Part shown: piece after piece, positions 44,522-53,571 of the stretch
How the letters are laid out: every line of letters starts with the position of its first letter
How positions within the stretch are numbered: the first letter of the stretch is position 1
NCBI GenBank assembly: GCA_003218535.1
Contig: QHNV01000050.1
Location: forward strand, 1 to 55,468
DNA length: 55,468 nucleotides
Direction: 5' to 3'
Source of the DNA: Verrucomicrobiota bacterium
Lineage (GTDB): Bacteria > Verrucomicrobiota > Verrucomicrobiia > Chthoniobacterales > UBA10450
The notes under the pieces: model-generated
Seen by the model: only the letters and a program-made list of their open reading frames with translations
Databases searched by the model: none
Told to the model about the DNA's origin: nothing
Program-made: the position numbers and the translations under genes

Positions 44522-45204
44522 ACGGAGCGTTGCGTCGCGCCAGGCGGTCGGTCCCTACCGCGTAAATCAGCGGCCAAGCTCCGATGTCGTCTGTAGACGT
44601 CCGGCATCCACTTGCGCGATGCGCTCTTCCAGATCAATTCGAACAGGCTGAGCAATAGCAGTGCTTCACCGACGCCGAGAAAAAACGTAGCGACAACGTC
44701 GCTGGGCCAATGCGCTCCGAGATAGATTCGGGAATAGCCCACTCCTGCGGTGACGAGCCAGTACAGCCAGCCGCGCCGCCGATAGAATAGCGTGCAGTAG
44801 GTGGCAATGATCGTGTTGGTGACAACGTGGCCTGACGGAAACGAAGGCCCCGACCGGTTTCGATCCGATTGATCGGAAAAACGAATGGTTGGTCTCTTGA
44901 AGAGTGTCAGGAATTCCGGGTGAGTTCTTTGCAGTTGCACCATCCGAACGCTTTCTACCTGCTTTGGCCGATGGCGATCAAACGCAGTCTTCAATATTCC
45001 CGTAAACAGCTCCGTCACGGCCAGGGCCAGGAGCAAGCAGATAATGAACGCGCGTCCCCTGAATCCGCCAAAAAAAAGCGTGCCGAGCGCGACTGCAATG
45101 AGCAACGGCTTCCAAATTGCGCCATTGCTCAGCGCCGCCATGAACAAGTCGAGCGCCGGACTCGTCCATTTTTCGTTGATGAGATGAAAAAGGAACTGAT
45201 CCAT
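44518..45204 (-). CDS. PAP2-family membrane phosphatase
   Basis: 228 residues, five or six TM helices. The three PAP2 motifs are present: KTAFDRHRPKQ, PSFPSGHVVTN and SRIYLGAHWPSDVVATF. Such enzymes remove phosphate from lipid A, undecaprenyl pyrophosphate or phosphatidyl lipids on the periplasmic face. First gene of the PAP2-GT39-GT2 operon. The last residues (GRDRPPGATQRSV) are encoded by a half repeat. Confidence 0.92.
   Translation of the reverse strand: MDQFLFHLINEKWTSPALDLFMAALSNGAIWKPLLIAVALGTLFFGGFRGRAFIICLLLALAVTELFTGILKTAFDRHRPKQVESVRMVQLQRTHPEFLTLFKRPTIRFSDQSDRNRSGPSFPSGHVVTNTIIATYCTLFYRRRGWLYWLVTAGVGYSRIYLGAHWPSDVVATFFLGVGEALLLLSLFELIWKSASRKWMPDVYRRHRSLAADLRGRDRPPGATQRSV
44544..44561. 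repeat. Possible half palindromic element at PAP2 gene end
   Basis: GCGGT/ACCGC inverted arms around CGGTCCCT, with the shared GGTCCCTACC terminus seen at 16384-16410. It encodes part of the PAP2 C-terminus. Short, so uncertain. Confidence 0.3.
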
Positions 45205-45256
45205 GCAATGGAAATGAAGCGGCCGCTTAAGCTTTAATGGCTACTCGTAAATAACC

Positions 45257-45405
45257 AATGCGGTACAATGACGAAGCACGAATGTCGAATCTCGAAGAGA
45301 TGACGAAACTGGAAAATTGCATGGCCAAAAGAAAGCAATGTGGCGCACATGCATCATTTGAGCCTTCGAGCCTTCTTTGTGACTCGTCATTCGTGATCCG
45401 TCTCT
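45257..45405. repeat. TGACGAAGCACGAATG/CGTCATTCGTGA inverted repeat around a gene start
   Basis: ACAATGACGAAGCACGAATG with GATGACGAAACTGG (45267-45312), and inverted GACTCGTCATTCGTGATCC (45381-45399), form a dispersed repeat. It overlaps the first codons of the following gene. The second arm encodes part of the signal-peptide region (SSFVIR). Confidence 0.6.
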
Positions 45406-46064
45406 TTGCTCTAGCCATTTATTTTTCCCTCGCCTTATCTCTGCATGGCCAGCCTCCGCCATCAGCGAAAGGTATTCTCGCCTCGGTTCGGATGATGGAG
45501 GCGCGACAGCAGATCGATTTACAGGGGCAGCTTCGCGAAAACGACATTGTTGTCCCATTTCGCCTGACCCAAAACGGACCGCTCATTCGCTATTCATTCG
45601 CTAGTCCAGATGAAGTGCTGCAATTGCGATTGGGCGAAAACAGCTCGCGACTGGATCTGGTCACTGACGCAAGAACTCAAAAATTCGGCGCTTCAAAGCT
45701 TCAACAAAAAATCCGAGGCACCATTCTGACCTACGAAGATCTGGCATTCAGATTTCTCTATTGGCCGGATGCGCGTGTGTTGGGCGAGGAAAACGTCCGC
45801 ACCCGCAATTGCTGGAAGCTGCAACTGCGCGCGCCTTCGCGCGAGTCGCAATATTCCAACGTGCTGTTGTGGGTCGATAAGGCCAGTGGCGCGCTGATGC
45901 GCATGGAAGGCTACGACTGGAACGCGCAACTCGCCAAGCGGTTTGAGGTTGTCTCGGCGCAAAAGATCAATGATCGCTGGTTCCTTAAACAGATGCGTAT
46001 TGAACAACTCGAGCCTGGTACCAATCACGTCATATCGCGTGCATATCTGGAGATTAAACGGTAG
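45321..46064 (+). CDS. Outer-membrane lipoprotein-sorting-like protein
   Basis: About 247 residues from ATG 45321; 45258 and others are possible because the N-terminus is repeat-derived. A hydrophobic signal segment (RLFALAIYFSLALSLHG) leads to the LolA/LolB-like beta-sandwich: MMEARQQIDLQGQLR, LTYEDLAFRFLYWP, GEENVRTRNCWKLQL, SNVLLWVDKASGALMRMEGYD, and C-terminal EQLEPGTNHVISRAYLEIK. Relatives are annotated as outer membrane lipoprotein-sorting proteins; the actual ligand is unknown. It is divergent from the PAP2 operon. Confidence 0.75.
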   Translation: MAKRKQCGAHASFEPSSLLCDSSFVIRLFALAIYFSLALSLHGQPPPSAKGILASVRMMEARQQIDLQGQLRENDIVVPFRLTQNGPLIRYSFASPDEVLQLRLGENSSRLDLVTDARTQKFGASKLQQKIRGTILTYEDLAFRFLYWPDARVLGEENVRTRNCWKLQLRAPSRESQYSNVLLWVDKASGALMRMEGYDWNAQLAKRFEVVSAQKINDRWFLKQMRIEQLEPGTNHVISRAYLEIKR

Positions 46065-46118
46065 CGTATGCGTCTTGCTTGCGCCGGAAAAAGCACTACA
46101 CAAGCCAAAGGACTTGCT

Positions 46119-46883
46119 CTACCTCTCACGAGCGGCTTTGACGATCTGCGCAAAGCTGCGCGGGTCCAGGCTGGCGCTGCCCACGAGAGCGCCGTCGATA
46201 TCGCGCTGGCTCATGAGCTGGCGCGCGTTCTCCGGTTTTACGCTTCCGCCGTACTGAATGCGAACCCGCTCGGCAGTCGCATCATTAGACATTTCACGCA
46301 GGATGTGACGAATGAACGCGTGTGCTTCCTGCGCCTGCTCGGGTGTGGCGTTGCGACCGGTGCCGATTGCCCACACCGGTTCGTAGGCGATCACCGTTTC
46401 CTGAAGTTCCTTTTCATTCAACCCTTTGAGGCTGGCTCGCAGTTGGAGCGCCAATATTTTTTCAACGTTGCCCTTGTCGCGCTGCTTGAGCGTTTCACCA
46501 ATGCAAACAATCGGGCGGAGTGTCGCTTCGTGCGCGGCGCGGACTTTGCGATTGACGATTTCGTCCGTCTCACCGAACAGAGTGCGCCGTTCGCTGTGTC
46601 CGAGTACGACGTAATGCACAAACAAATCTCGTAGCAGCGCAGCGCTAATCTCGCCGGTAAAAGCGCCGCTCCGTTCCCAATACATATTTTGCGCGCCGAC
46701 CTTGATGTTTTGCGATTTACCGAGGGCTTCCATCACTTTCGCGATTGCAGTGAACGGCGGCACGACCACCACTTCGACATCGGTGATATCGCCCAGATCT
46801 AATAGCAACGACTCAACAAACCGGGCCGACTCGGCTTGTGTCATGTTCATCTTCCAATTGGCAGCGACGATTTTTTTCCGCAT
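46119..46883 (-). CDS. tpiA: Triosephosphate isomerase
   Basis: 254 residues. The catalytic Lys is in AANWKMN, the His in VLGHSERR, the Glu in IAYEPVWAIGTG, and the phosphate loop in IQYGGSVKPENA. It interconverts dihydroxyacetone phosphate and glyceraldehyde 3-phosphate. It is divergent from the ABC importer, with a strong hairpin in the 191 bp between them. Confidence 0.96.
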   Translation of the reverse strand: MRKKIVAANWKMNMTQAESARFVESLLLDLGDITDVEVVVVPPFTAIAKVMEALGKSQNIKVGAQNMYWERSGAFTGEISAALLRDLFVHYVVLGHSERRTLFGETDEIVNRKVRAAHEATLRPIVCIGETLKQRDKGNVEKILALQLRASLKGLNEKELQETVIAYEPVWAIGTGRNATPEQAQEAHAFIRHILREMSNDATAERVRIQYGGSVKPENARQLMSQRDIDGALVGSASLDPRSFAQIVKAARER

Positions 46884-46954
46884 GTATCGAAGTGGAGTGA
46901 TGGATTATTGAAGTGTTGCCAGCGAAATCAACCCATTACTCCGCTACAACAAAG

Positions 46955-46989
46955 AATCATTGAATGCGGCCGGGGCGCGTTCAATGATT
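46955..46989. promoter_or_regulatory. Long perfect inverted repeat between tpiA and the ABC importer
   Basis: AATCATTGAA (46955-46964) and TTCAATGATT (46980-46989) are perfect 10 bp arms. Beyond one T/G position (a G-U wobble in RNA) the stem continues with GCG/CGC around the loop GCCGGGG. Lying between divergent starts, it could be an operator or an RNA hairpin in the importer leader, 86 nt before the ATG. No T-run follows, so a terminator is less likely. Confidence 0.5.
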
Positions 46990-47074
46990 TCTCTTCGGAT
47001 CTCTTGATGCGCGCGGCTTGTGGGCGGGCTAAAGGTTAATTGCTCTATTTTTCAAAACCGCCGAATATCGAAGC

Positions 47075-48079
47075 TTGATGAATGCCAAACTTATCACGGC
47101 AGCCACGCTGAGTGTGCTGATCTTGATTGGTTGCAACAAGGATCCCGGTTCAACGCCCCGTGCCTCCAATAAAGTCCGCGTCGGCTACGTCGGCATCACG
47201 TGCGAAGCGCCGATTTTCAGCGCGGTTGAGAAGCCGATCGAGCAGGGCCTCGACGTCAAATTCACCGGAGGAATTCACCGCGGCTGTCTGCGCGTACAGG
47301 CGCCGGTGAACGGAACGATCAACACCGTTGCCGATCTGCGTGGCAAACGCATTGGCGTCCCGGGAATGGGCACGCCGCCGTTCATTTTCGCCAATCGCGT
47401 TCTTGGCGCGCACGGTATTGACCCCGCCAAGGGAATTACGTGGCGTGTTTTTCCCGCGGGCGAGTTGGGTCTCGCGCTCGATAAGGGCGAAGTGGACGCA
47501 GTGGCGGATTCGGAACCGATTGGCAGTTTGTTAGTCGCGCAAGGCAAAGTGAAGAACGTCTCCGATCAAGCACAAGATCCGCCGTACAAGGATGAGTACT
47601 GCTGCGCCGTGATCGTAAATGGAAAATTCCTCGCGGCGAATCCGAAGGCGGCGGCCGGGGCGACCCGCGCGTTACTTAAGGGTGCGAAGTGGGTCGAAGC
47701 AAATCCCGCGGCAGCAGCGCGGCTATCGGTCGACAAAAAATATCTTGCGTCCAATCCCGAGTTGAACACGGTGGCGATCTCGCATTTACGTTATGTCCCC
47801 AGCGTTTCGGGAGCGGAAGCCGCAGTGAATTCGGCAGCGGCAGAGATGAAATTGGCGGGCATGTTGAGTCCTTCGACGAACGTGGCGGAATTGAGTAAGC
47901 GCGCCTTCGCGCATCTCGACGGCGTGACGGACGAATGGCTACAGAATGTGCAGGTTGAAAAAGTCGCCGGCGGCCAGGTTCCGCCGAACCAGGACATTCG
48001 CCTGTATGCGGAATTGATTTTGCAGGATAAGCAAGAGTCCTGCTGCAAAGCAAAACAAGCCATCGCAGCGAAGAAGTGA
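47075..48079 (+). CDS. NitT/TauT-type ABC substrate-binding lipoprotein, internal block missing
   Basis: 334 residues. The signal ends in the lipobox LILIGC. NMT1/THI5-like fold with VRVGYVGITCEAPIFSAVEK, GGIHRGCLRVQAP, LRGKRIGVPGMGTPPF and GELGLALDKGEVDAVADSEP. Six cysteines recur in the mature part, including paired EYCCAV and ESCCKA. Relatives have about 45 residues between AVEK and PIEQGLDVKF (KGFFKEEGLDV onward). Here they are joined directly, in frame, at about 47231, so the first ligand-lobe strands are missing. The substrate is unknown; a following sulfatase suggests sulfur compounds. Confidence 0.88.
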   Translation: MMNAKLITAATLSVLILIGCNKDPGSTPRASNKVRVGYVGITCEAPIFSAVEKPIEQGLDVKFTGGIHRGCLRVQAPVNGTINTVADLRGKRIGVPGMGTPPFIFANRVLGAHGIDPAKGITWRVFPAGELGLALDKGEVDAVADSEPIGSLLVAQGKVKNVSDQAQDPPYKDEYCCAVIVNGKFLAANPKAAAGATRALLKGAKWVEANPAAAARLSVDKKYLASNPELNTVAISHLRYVPSVSGAEAAVNSAAAEMKLAGMLSPSTNVAELSKRAFAHLDGVTDEWLQNVQVEKVAGGQVPPNQDIRLYAELILQDKQESCCKAKQAIAAKK

Positions 48080-49054
48080 TTGAACGCGCGTAACGCAGCT
48101 GCATCCGAGAATTTTTGGAACACGCCATTGCTGGCGGTGCCGGTGGCCGGCGCGATTGCTTTTGCCGCGCACCTCGCTGTTTACAAAAACGAAACGCCGA
48201 TGGAAGCGCGTACCTACACGAATTTTCTCGCGACCTTTTTGATGATCTCGATCCTAATTGCCGTGGGCCAGTATCGCTGGCGCCGGCTGCGCGCGGCGGT
48301 GTGGCGAATGCGGCCGTTGTTCACGGCGGCGGTATTGCTTCTTTGCGCATGGGAACTCATCACTGCTGGTTGGCATTGGTTGCCGCTGCCATATTTCCCA
48401 AGCCCAGCCGCGGTGTTGCAAAGCATGATCAGCGATCGCACGCTGTTATTCGACAGCACTTGGCATTCGTTAGTCTTGCTGCTCGCCGGTTATTTCCTCG
48501 GCGCACTCGCCGGTTTCGTGAGCGGCGTTTGCATTGGGTGGTCGGACCCAGCGCGGTACTGGGGAATGCCATTGCTTAAAGTGATAGGCCCCGTCCCAGC
48601 GACGGCGTGGATTCCGCTAGCCATGGTGATATCGCCGTCGGCGACTCTTTCCGCCACCGCGCTCATTGCGCTGGCGGTCTGGTTCCCCGTCACGATGCTC
48701 ACCGCGTCCGGCATTTCGAACACGCGCGCTTCCTATCTCGATGTTGCCCGCACGTTGGGCGCCAATCAGCGTTACCTTATTTTTCGCGTCGCCATTCCAG
48801 CGGCGTTGCCGAGCATATTTGTTGGTTTGTTCATGGGTCTCGGCGCGTCGTTTCTCACCCTCGTCGTCGCCGAAAGTGTGGGCGTCAAATCGGGACTAGG
48901 TTGGTATGTGAGCTGGGCGCAAGGCTGGGCCGAGTACGGAAAAGTTTTTGCCGCCCTAATCATCATGGCGGCCTTCTTCTCCACTATCATGACTTTGCTT
49001 TTCAAACTGCGCGATCGAGTCCTCGTTTGGCAGAAGGGAATGATCAAGTGGTAA
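48080..49054 (+). CDS. ABC transporter permease (NitT/TauT type)
   Basis: 324 residues. TTG at 48080 directly follows the binding-protein stop; a later ATG is possible. An N-terminal extension with two hydrophobic helices precedes the usual BPD-transport core. The core includes PLPYFPSPAAVLQSM, VIGPVPATAWIPLAMV and the coupling-loop motif DVARTLGANQRYLIFRVAIP, then SIFVGLFMGLGASFLTLVVAE. It forms the membrane channel with the ATPase encoded next (7 bp overlap). Confidence 0.88.
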   Translation: MNARNAAASENFWNTPLLAVPVAGAIAFAAHLAVYKNETPMEARTYTNFLATFLMISILIAVGQYRWRRLRAAVWRMRPLFTAAVLLLCAWELITAGWHWLPLPYFPSPAAVLQSMISDRTLLFDSTWHSLVLLLAGYFLGALAGFVSGVCIGWSDPARYWGMPLLKVIGPVPATAWIPLAMVISPSATLSATALIALAVWFPVTMLTASGISNTRASYLDVARTLGANQRYLIFRVAIPAALPSIFVGLFMGLGASFLTLVVAESVGVKSGLGWYVSWAQGWAEYGKVFAALIIMAAFFSTIMTLLFKLRDRVLVWQKGMIKW

Positions 49055-49848
49055 CGTCGAATCTCGTGGCCGCGTCAGCGCTCCGCGTTGAGGAAGTTTG
49101 CAAGAGTTTTCCGGTTCTGGATGTGCCGGGCACAAGCCGCCCCGCCCTCGGCGGTATCTCTTTTTCCATCGCCGCCAGCGAGCTCGTGTCGTTAGTCGGG
49201 CCGAGCGGTTGTGGAAAATCGACATTGCTTCGACTCATCGCCGGTCTCGATTTTCCTGATTCCGGCGAGCTGCTTGTGGACGAAGAAAAAATTCTCGGAC
49301 CCAGCGCCGCGCGCGGTCTCGTTTTTCAAGATCCAAACCTTTTCCCATGGTTGACCGTGCGTCGCAATATCGAGGCCGGCCTCGTCGCGCGCGGCGTTCT
49401 TCAGGAAAAGCGACACGAAGTGGACGACTTCATGCGACTGGTTGGCTTGGAGACGTTCGGCAGATCCTATCCTCATCACTTGTCCGGCGGCATGTCGCAG
49501 CGCGTCGCTCTTGCACGCGCACTCATTAATCACCCGAAAGTTCTCCTCCTCGATGAGCCGCTGGGTGCGCTCGATGCCTTCACTCGCATGCGCATGCAGG
49601 ACGAAGTACTGCACCTTTGGGAAAATCGCCGCACCACCATGCTTCTGGTGACGCACGACATAGACGAAGCAATTTACATGAGCGATCGCATCCTCGTCAT
49701 GACCTCGGCCCCCGGACGCATCGATCGCGAGATTGACATCGACCTGGGACGTCCGCGCGATCGTACCAGCGAGTCATTCCTCCGCCTGCGCAGCGAGATT
49801 CTCGAGCATCTCCATTTTGCCGGCAAAGCCGCCGACGTTTCAGCCTAA
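49048..49848 (+). CDS. ABC transporter ATPase (NitT/TauT type)
   Basis: About 266 residues from GTG 49048, overlapping the permease stop. Walker A is GPSGCGKST, the Q-loop is in VFQDPNLFPWLTV, the signature is LSGGMSQR, Walker B is VLLLDEPLGALD, and the H-loop is LVTHDIDEA. It powers the importer encoded just upstream. All catalytic motifs are intact. Confidence 0.94.
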   Translation: MVTSNLVAASALRVEEVCKSFPVLDVPGTSRPALGGISFSIAASELVSLVGPSGCGKSTLLRLIAGLDFPDSGELLVDEEKILGPSAARGLVFQDPNLFPWLTVRRNIEAGLVARGVLQEKRHEVDDFMRLVGLETFGRSYPHHLSGGMSQRVALARALINHPKVLLLDEPLGALDAFTRMRMQDEVLHLWENRRTTMLLVTHDIDEAIYMSDRILVMTSAPGRIDREIDIDLGRPRDRTSESFLRLRSEILEHLHFAGKAADVSA

Positions 49849-49958
49849 CGAACCTGTTTGGCAGTGTTCGAGATCACCCGCATTAGGATCGATGCGATTT
49901 TGGGCGTGTACGCTCACACAGGTTCATATACGCTCGCAAGCTTTCCTGGAGGAACACG

Positions 49959-52564
49959 ATGCTCAGAGCAATAATCTATCCCATCGCGGTCGCAGTAGCG
50001 GTCGCGTCACAAATAACGTCAGCGACCGCTGCAAGTGCGGACTGGGATCGGACCGTGCTGCCGCGTCCATCTCAGCCGTTTCAAGGAGTAGCAAACCGAA
50101 CACTCGAGGGTTCGAAAGCCTCCTTTACTGAGCCAGTGAAAGCCCCGCCAGGTGCGCCGAACATTCTGCTGGTGTTGATTGATGATGCCGGGTTCGGTAA
50201 TCCGTCGACATTTGGCGGGCCGGTCGCTACGCCCACGCTCGACAAACTCGCGGCCGAAGGACTTCGTTACAATCGATTTTACGTGACAGCGCTTTGTTCG
50301 CCGACGCGCGCCGCGTTGTTGTCGGATCGGAATCATCATGCCGTCGGATTCGGGTCGATCTCCGAGTTAACCGGTGGTTGGCCGGGCTACAGCACCCACT
50401 GGCCGACCAGTGCGGCTTCCATCGCGCAGATTCTTCAGGCGAACGGTTACAACACTGCCGCGATCGGTAAGTGGCATCTTACACCCGACGCGCAGCAGGG
50501 GCCGGCTGGGCCGTTTGATCGATGGCCAAACGCCCTCGGCTTCGATTATTTCTGGGGATTTCTCGGCGGCGAAACCAGCCAGTTCGATCCGGTGCTCGCT
50601 GAAAACAACAGCATCATCGGCGTGCCGAAGGAGAAGAATTTTTATTTCAACGACGCGATGGTCGAGCGTTCAATTGCGTGGATTCGCGATCAGAAAGCGC
50701 AGGCCCGGGACAAGCCGTTCTTTCTCTATTTCTCGACCGGTGCGAGTCACGCGCCGCATCAGGTTCCAAAGGAGTGGAGCGATAAGTTACAAAGGGAAGT
50801 TCCACCAAGGCTGGGACAAGTTGCGTGAAGAAACGTTCGCGCGGCAGAAACAGCTCGACGCGATCCCGGCGAATGCGAAACTCACGCCGCGCGACCCGGC
50901 GTTTCCCGCATGGGGCAGCGCATCGACCGAATTAAGGAAATTGTATACGTGCCAGATGGAAGTTTATGCGGGCTACCAGGAAAACACTGATCACGCCGTC
51001 GGGCGCGTGGTGAAAGCGATCGAGGACATGGGTCTCGCGGAGAATACACTGATTATTTACATCTTCGGCGACAACGGAGCGAGCATGGAAGGCACCGAGA
51101 ACGGAACATTCAATGAGATGACTACGCTCAACGGTATTCCGCTCACGGCCCGAGCAGCAGTTGAAAGCAATTAAGGCGTACGGCGGTCTGGAAAAATGGG
51201 GCGGCCCCGATATGGCGCCGCATTATGCCTCGGCGTGGGCGTGGACTGGCAATGCTCCTTTCAAATGGGGAAAGCAGGTAGCTTCGCATCTTGGCGGAAT
51301 TTGTAACCCGATGGTGGTCGTCTGGCCAAAACGCATGAAGGACAAGGGGGGACTGCGCAGTCAGTTCATTCATTGTACGGATGTGGCGCCTACCATCTTG
51401 GAAGCCGCGGGCCTGCCAGAGCCGAAGGAAGTAAACGGCGTGCCACAAATACCGATGCATGGCGTGAGTTTTCTTTCCACATTCGACGATGCCAACGCAC
51501 CATCGCGCCACACGCAGCAGTACTTCGAGATTCTTGGAAATCGTGCCATGTACAAGGACGGCTGGATCGCGTGCTGGCGACTAGACCGAATTCCATGAAA
51601 GCTTGATCCGGATACACTGGCGCGATTTGCACCAGGCAAATGGGACCCCGACAAAGACAAATGCGAGTTATACAATCTCAACGACGATTTCTCGCAGGCG
51701 GACGATGTCGCGGCCAAATATCCGGACAAGGTGCGCGAACTCACCGCGCTGTTCTGGGCCGAGGCTGAGAAGTATCAGGTGCTGCCGCTGCTCGGAGAGA
51801 TCGCGACGGTGTGGGGTTTTCCCAAGGAATCGAGGGAACAGACGAAATTCGTCTACTACAACGGAACAGAAAACATCGCCTCCGGCATGATCCCGCCGAT
51901 TTACAATCGCTCCTATAGCATCAGCGCCGATTTGTACAACCCAGGCCGATCAGCACTTGGATTGCGCTCCGGAATTGCGGGCGTAATTGTCGCTGAGGCC
52001 AGTTTCCTTGGCGGCTTTTCGCTTTATGTCGAGCGCGGCCGCCTGAAGCACACCTATAGCCTAGCTGGGTTGAAGCTAGACACGATCGCTACTCGCGATG
52101 AGTTGCCTGACGGCAAAGTAAATGTGCGTTATGAGTTCACTGCCGATAGACCGGGGGTGTTCGGCACCGGCGGCACGAGCCGGCTTTTCATCAACGGCAA
52201 ACAGCAAGCCGAGGCGAAACTCGAGCACACAGTGCCGTTCCGGTTCGCTGCCTACGATGTCATGGACATCGGTACCGACAACGGTCTTCCAGTGGTCCCG
52301 AAATTTGAATACGCCAAGGTGCTCCCGAAGTATTTCAAAGGCACGATCGAAAAGGTCGAGTTCGATCTCGGTGCGGCCAAACCCAGTGCCGAAGATCTGC
52401 GGCGGATGTATCTCGGCATCAGTTCCCTCAGCTGTGTTGAAGCTTGGATAGCCTCCATCCGGTGGGGGACTGACTGCGGGCGCTTTTGGCGCAAGCGCAA
52501 GACAGACGAGCACAGTGACGACGAGCAAACTTATTTCGGGAGCTCGAATCGGGGATGCTTATAA
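49959..52564 (+). pseudogene. Arylsulfatase with two frameshifts and an in-frame TGA
   Basis: Signal peptide (MLRAIIYPIAVAVAVASQITS), then LVLIDDAGFGNPSTFGG and the formylglycine motif CSPTR (CxPxR). EWSDK is followed by an extra T at 50787-50788, after which YKGKFHQGWDKLREETFARQ continues in another frame. NGIPLTA is followed by an extra C at 51149-51151, after which EQQLKAIKAYGGLEKWGGPD continues. At 51596-51598 a TGA stands where a Trp would fit (RIP-stop-KLDPDTLARF), and the same frame runs on to 52564. The C-terminal about 45 residues look unlike the family. It sits 110 bp after an ABC importer, suggesting a former sulfate-ester scavenging unit. Confidence 0.9.
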
Positions 52565-52742
52565 GGTCAAGCCTTACATAAAAATGATTGCCTGACGTTT
52601 TTGTAAACGGTGCACCGCTTTAGCTCCGCAAAGAAGCTCGGTAGATTCATGGCGAAGATTGCCGCGAATCGGCCTCAGTCTTCTTCGGCGCGAAAACTTT
52701 TCGCATGGCGTTGATTTTAGGCGCATGAAGCTGCTCCCCTCA

Positions 52743-52759
52743 TTGGACTAAGGTCCCAT
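52743..52759. promoter_or_regulatory. GGAC-N4-GTCC box 1
   Basis: TTGGACTAAGGTCCCAT, inverted arms GGAC/GTCC around TAAG, 61 bp before the small membrane protein's ATG. Resembles the palindrome bound by DosR-like (NarL-family) regulators. Confidence 0.5.
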
Positions 52760-52820
52760 GGGCACAGCGCGCGAACTGTGAAATTAGTCTTCGGACAAGA
52801 TAAACAGAAAGAACTGCGTT

Positions 52821-53246
52821 ATGACAAAATCAACCGCGACCCTTACGCAGCAGATTCACGCCGGCCTGCCGCTGTGGACACGGGATGTAAGGCCTCGACA
52901 TTCTCCGCTCTTCTTCGCTCATATCAAGCAACTGGCGGCCATCATCATCGCGCTAGGCTTCGGCTTCGGGCTATGGTTCGGTGTCTCGAATTACACCGGA
53001 CCACGGCCAAGCTACCCGTACCCTGCCGGGATGACTTACATCGGCAATGGCATCTATCAATTGCCGGATGGGACTTATACTGGCGATATCCCACAAGGGA
53101 CGGACACGAGCCACTGGAACAATGTAGTCTATCCGAAGGGATATCCGTATGGTTTTTCTGGCGGGACAATGAATGACCCGATGTATTATTATAACGCGAT
53201 TACTGGAGCTTATGGCTCTTTAGGAGGAGCCGAAGGCGGGAAATAA
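52821..53246 (+). CDS. Small membrane-anchored Tyr/Gly/Pro-rich protein
   Basis: 141 residues, no recognised family. One TM helix (about 34-56, IKQLAAIIIALGFGFGLWFG) follows a polar N-terminus. The outer part is rich in Tyr, Gly and Pro (MTYIGNGIYQLPDGTYTGDI and YPKGYPYGFSGG). The composition suggests a surface or wall-interacting protein. AGAAAGAA lies upstream of the ATG. Codon use is plausible but the base composition is lower in GC than the core genes. Preceded by a GGAC-N4-GTCC box. Confidence 0.6.
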   Translation: MTKSTATLTQQIHAGLPLWTRDVRPRHSPLFFAHIKQLAAIIIALGFGFGLWFGVSNYTGPRPSYPYPAGMTYIGNGIYQLPDGTYTGDIPQGTDTSHWNNVVYPKGYPYGFSGGTMNDPMYYYNAITGAYGSLGGAEGGK

Positions 53247-53571
53247 TATTTGATAGCTCCCCAAGAATTTGCAAAACGCGCAGAAGGGGGGCTTTGCATT
53301 TGATACAGCGTTTTTGTCACGTTCGCTCCGACCTAAGTATCACGCTTCGCAGAGAGAGAGAGCGCGGCTTCCCGTCAGATGACGAATCCGATTTCTTGGG
53401 GAGGGCCATCTCGGCTGGCGTTATTACCCCGGCAACGATCGCCGCCCTAGAATAGAAAGCCATCCTCGTGGAGCTCCGCCCGCCATAAATGCTAAGGACC
53501 AAATGTGGCTCGGACCTGATTGGACTTTGGTCCCATATGCGAACCCTCATTATGCAACCAAATTTAAACCT
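53247..53571. other. Intergenic region without a convincing gene
   Basis: 325 bp. It holds a purine run (CAGAGAGAGAGAGCG near 53348) and GGAC-N4-GTCC box 2 near its end. A GCAAA...TTTGC pair near 53268-53298 could form a weak hairpin. A minus-strand frame through 53317-53667 shows no family features. Confidence 0.4.
53520..53536. promoter_or_regulatory. GGAC-N4-GTCC box 2
   Basis: TTGGACTTTGGTCCCAT, arms GGAC/GTCC around TTTG, 35 bp before the amidase ATG at 53572. A partial copy (CTAAGGACC) lies about 20 bp upstream. Confidence 0.5.

Noticed and set aside
48607-49047. Long N-terminal extension of the ABC ATPase
   Set aside because: Shadow of the permease gene; the GTG at 49048 overlaps the permease stop and precedes the ABC domain.
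51596-51598. UGA read as Trp or selenocysteine in the arylsulfatase
   Set aside because: Many genes here end in TGA with ATGA overlaps, so TGA is a normal stop; the same gene has two frameshifts and no SECIS-like hairpin was apparent.
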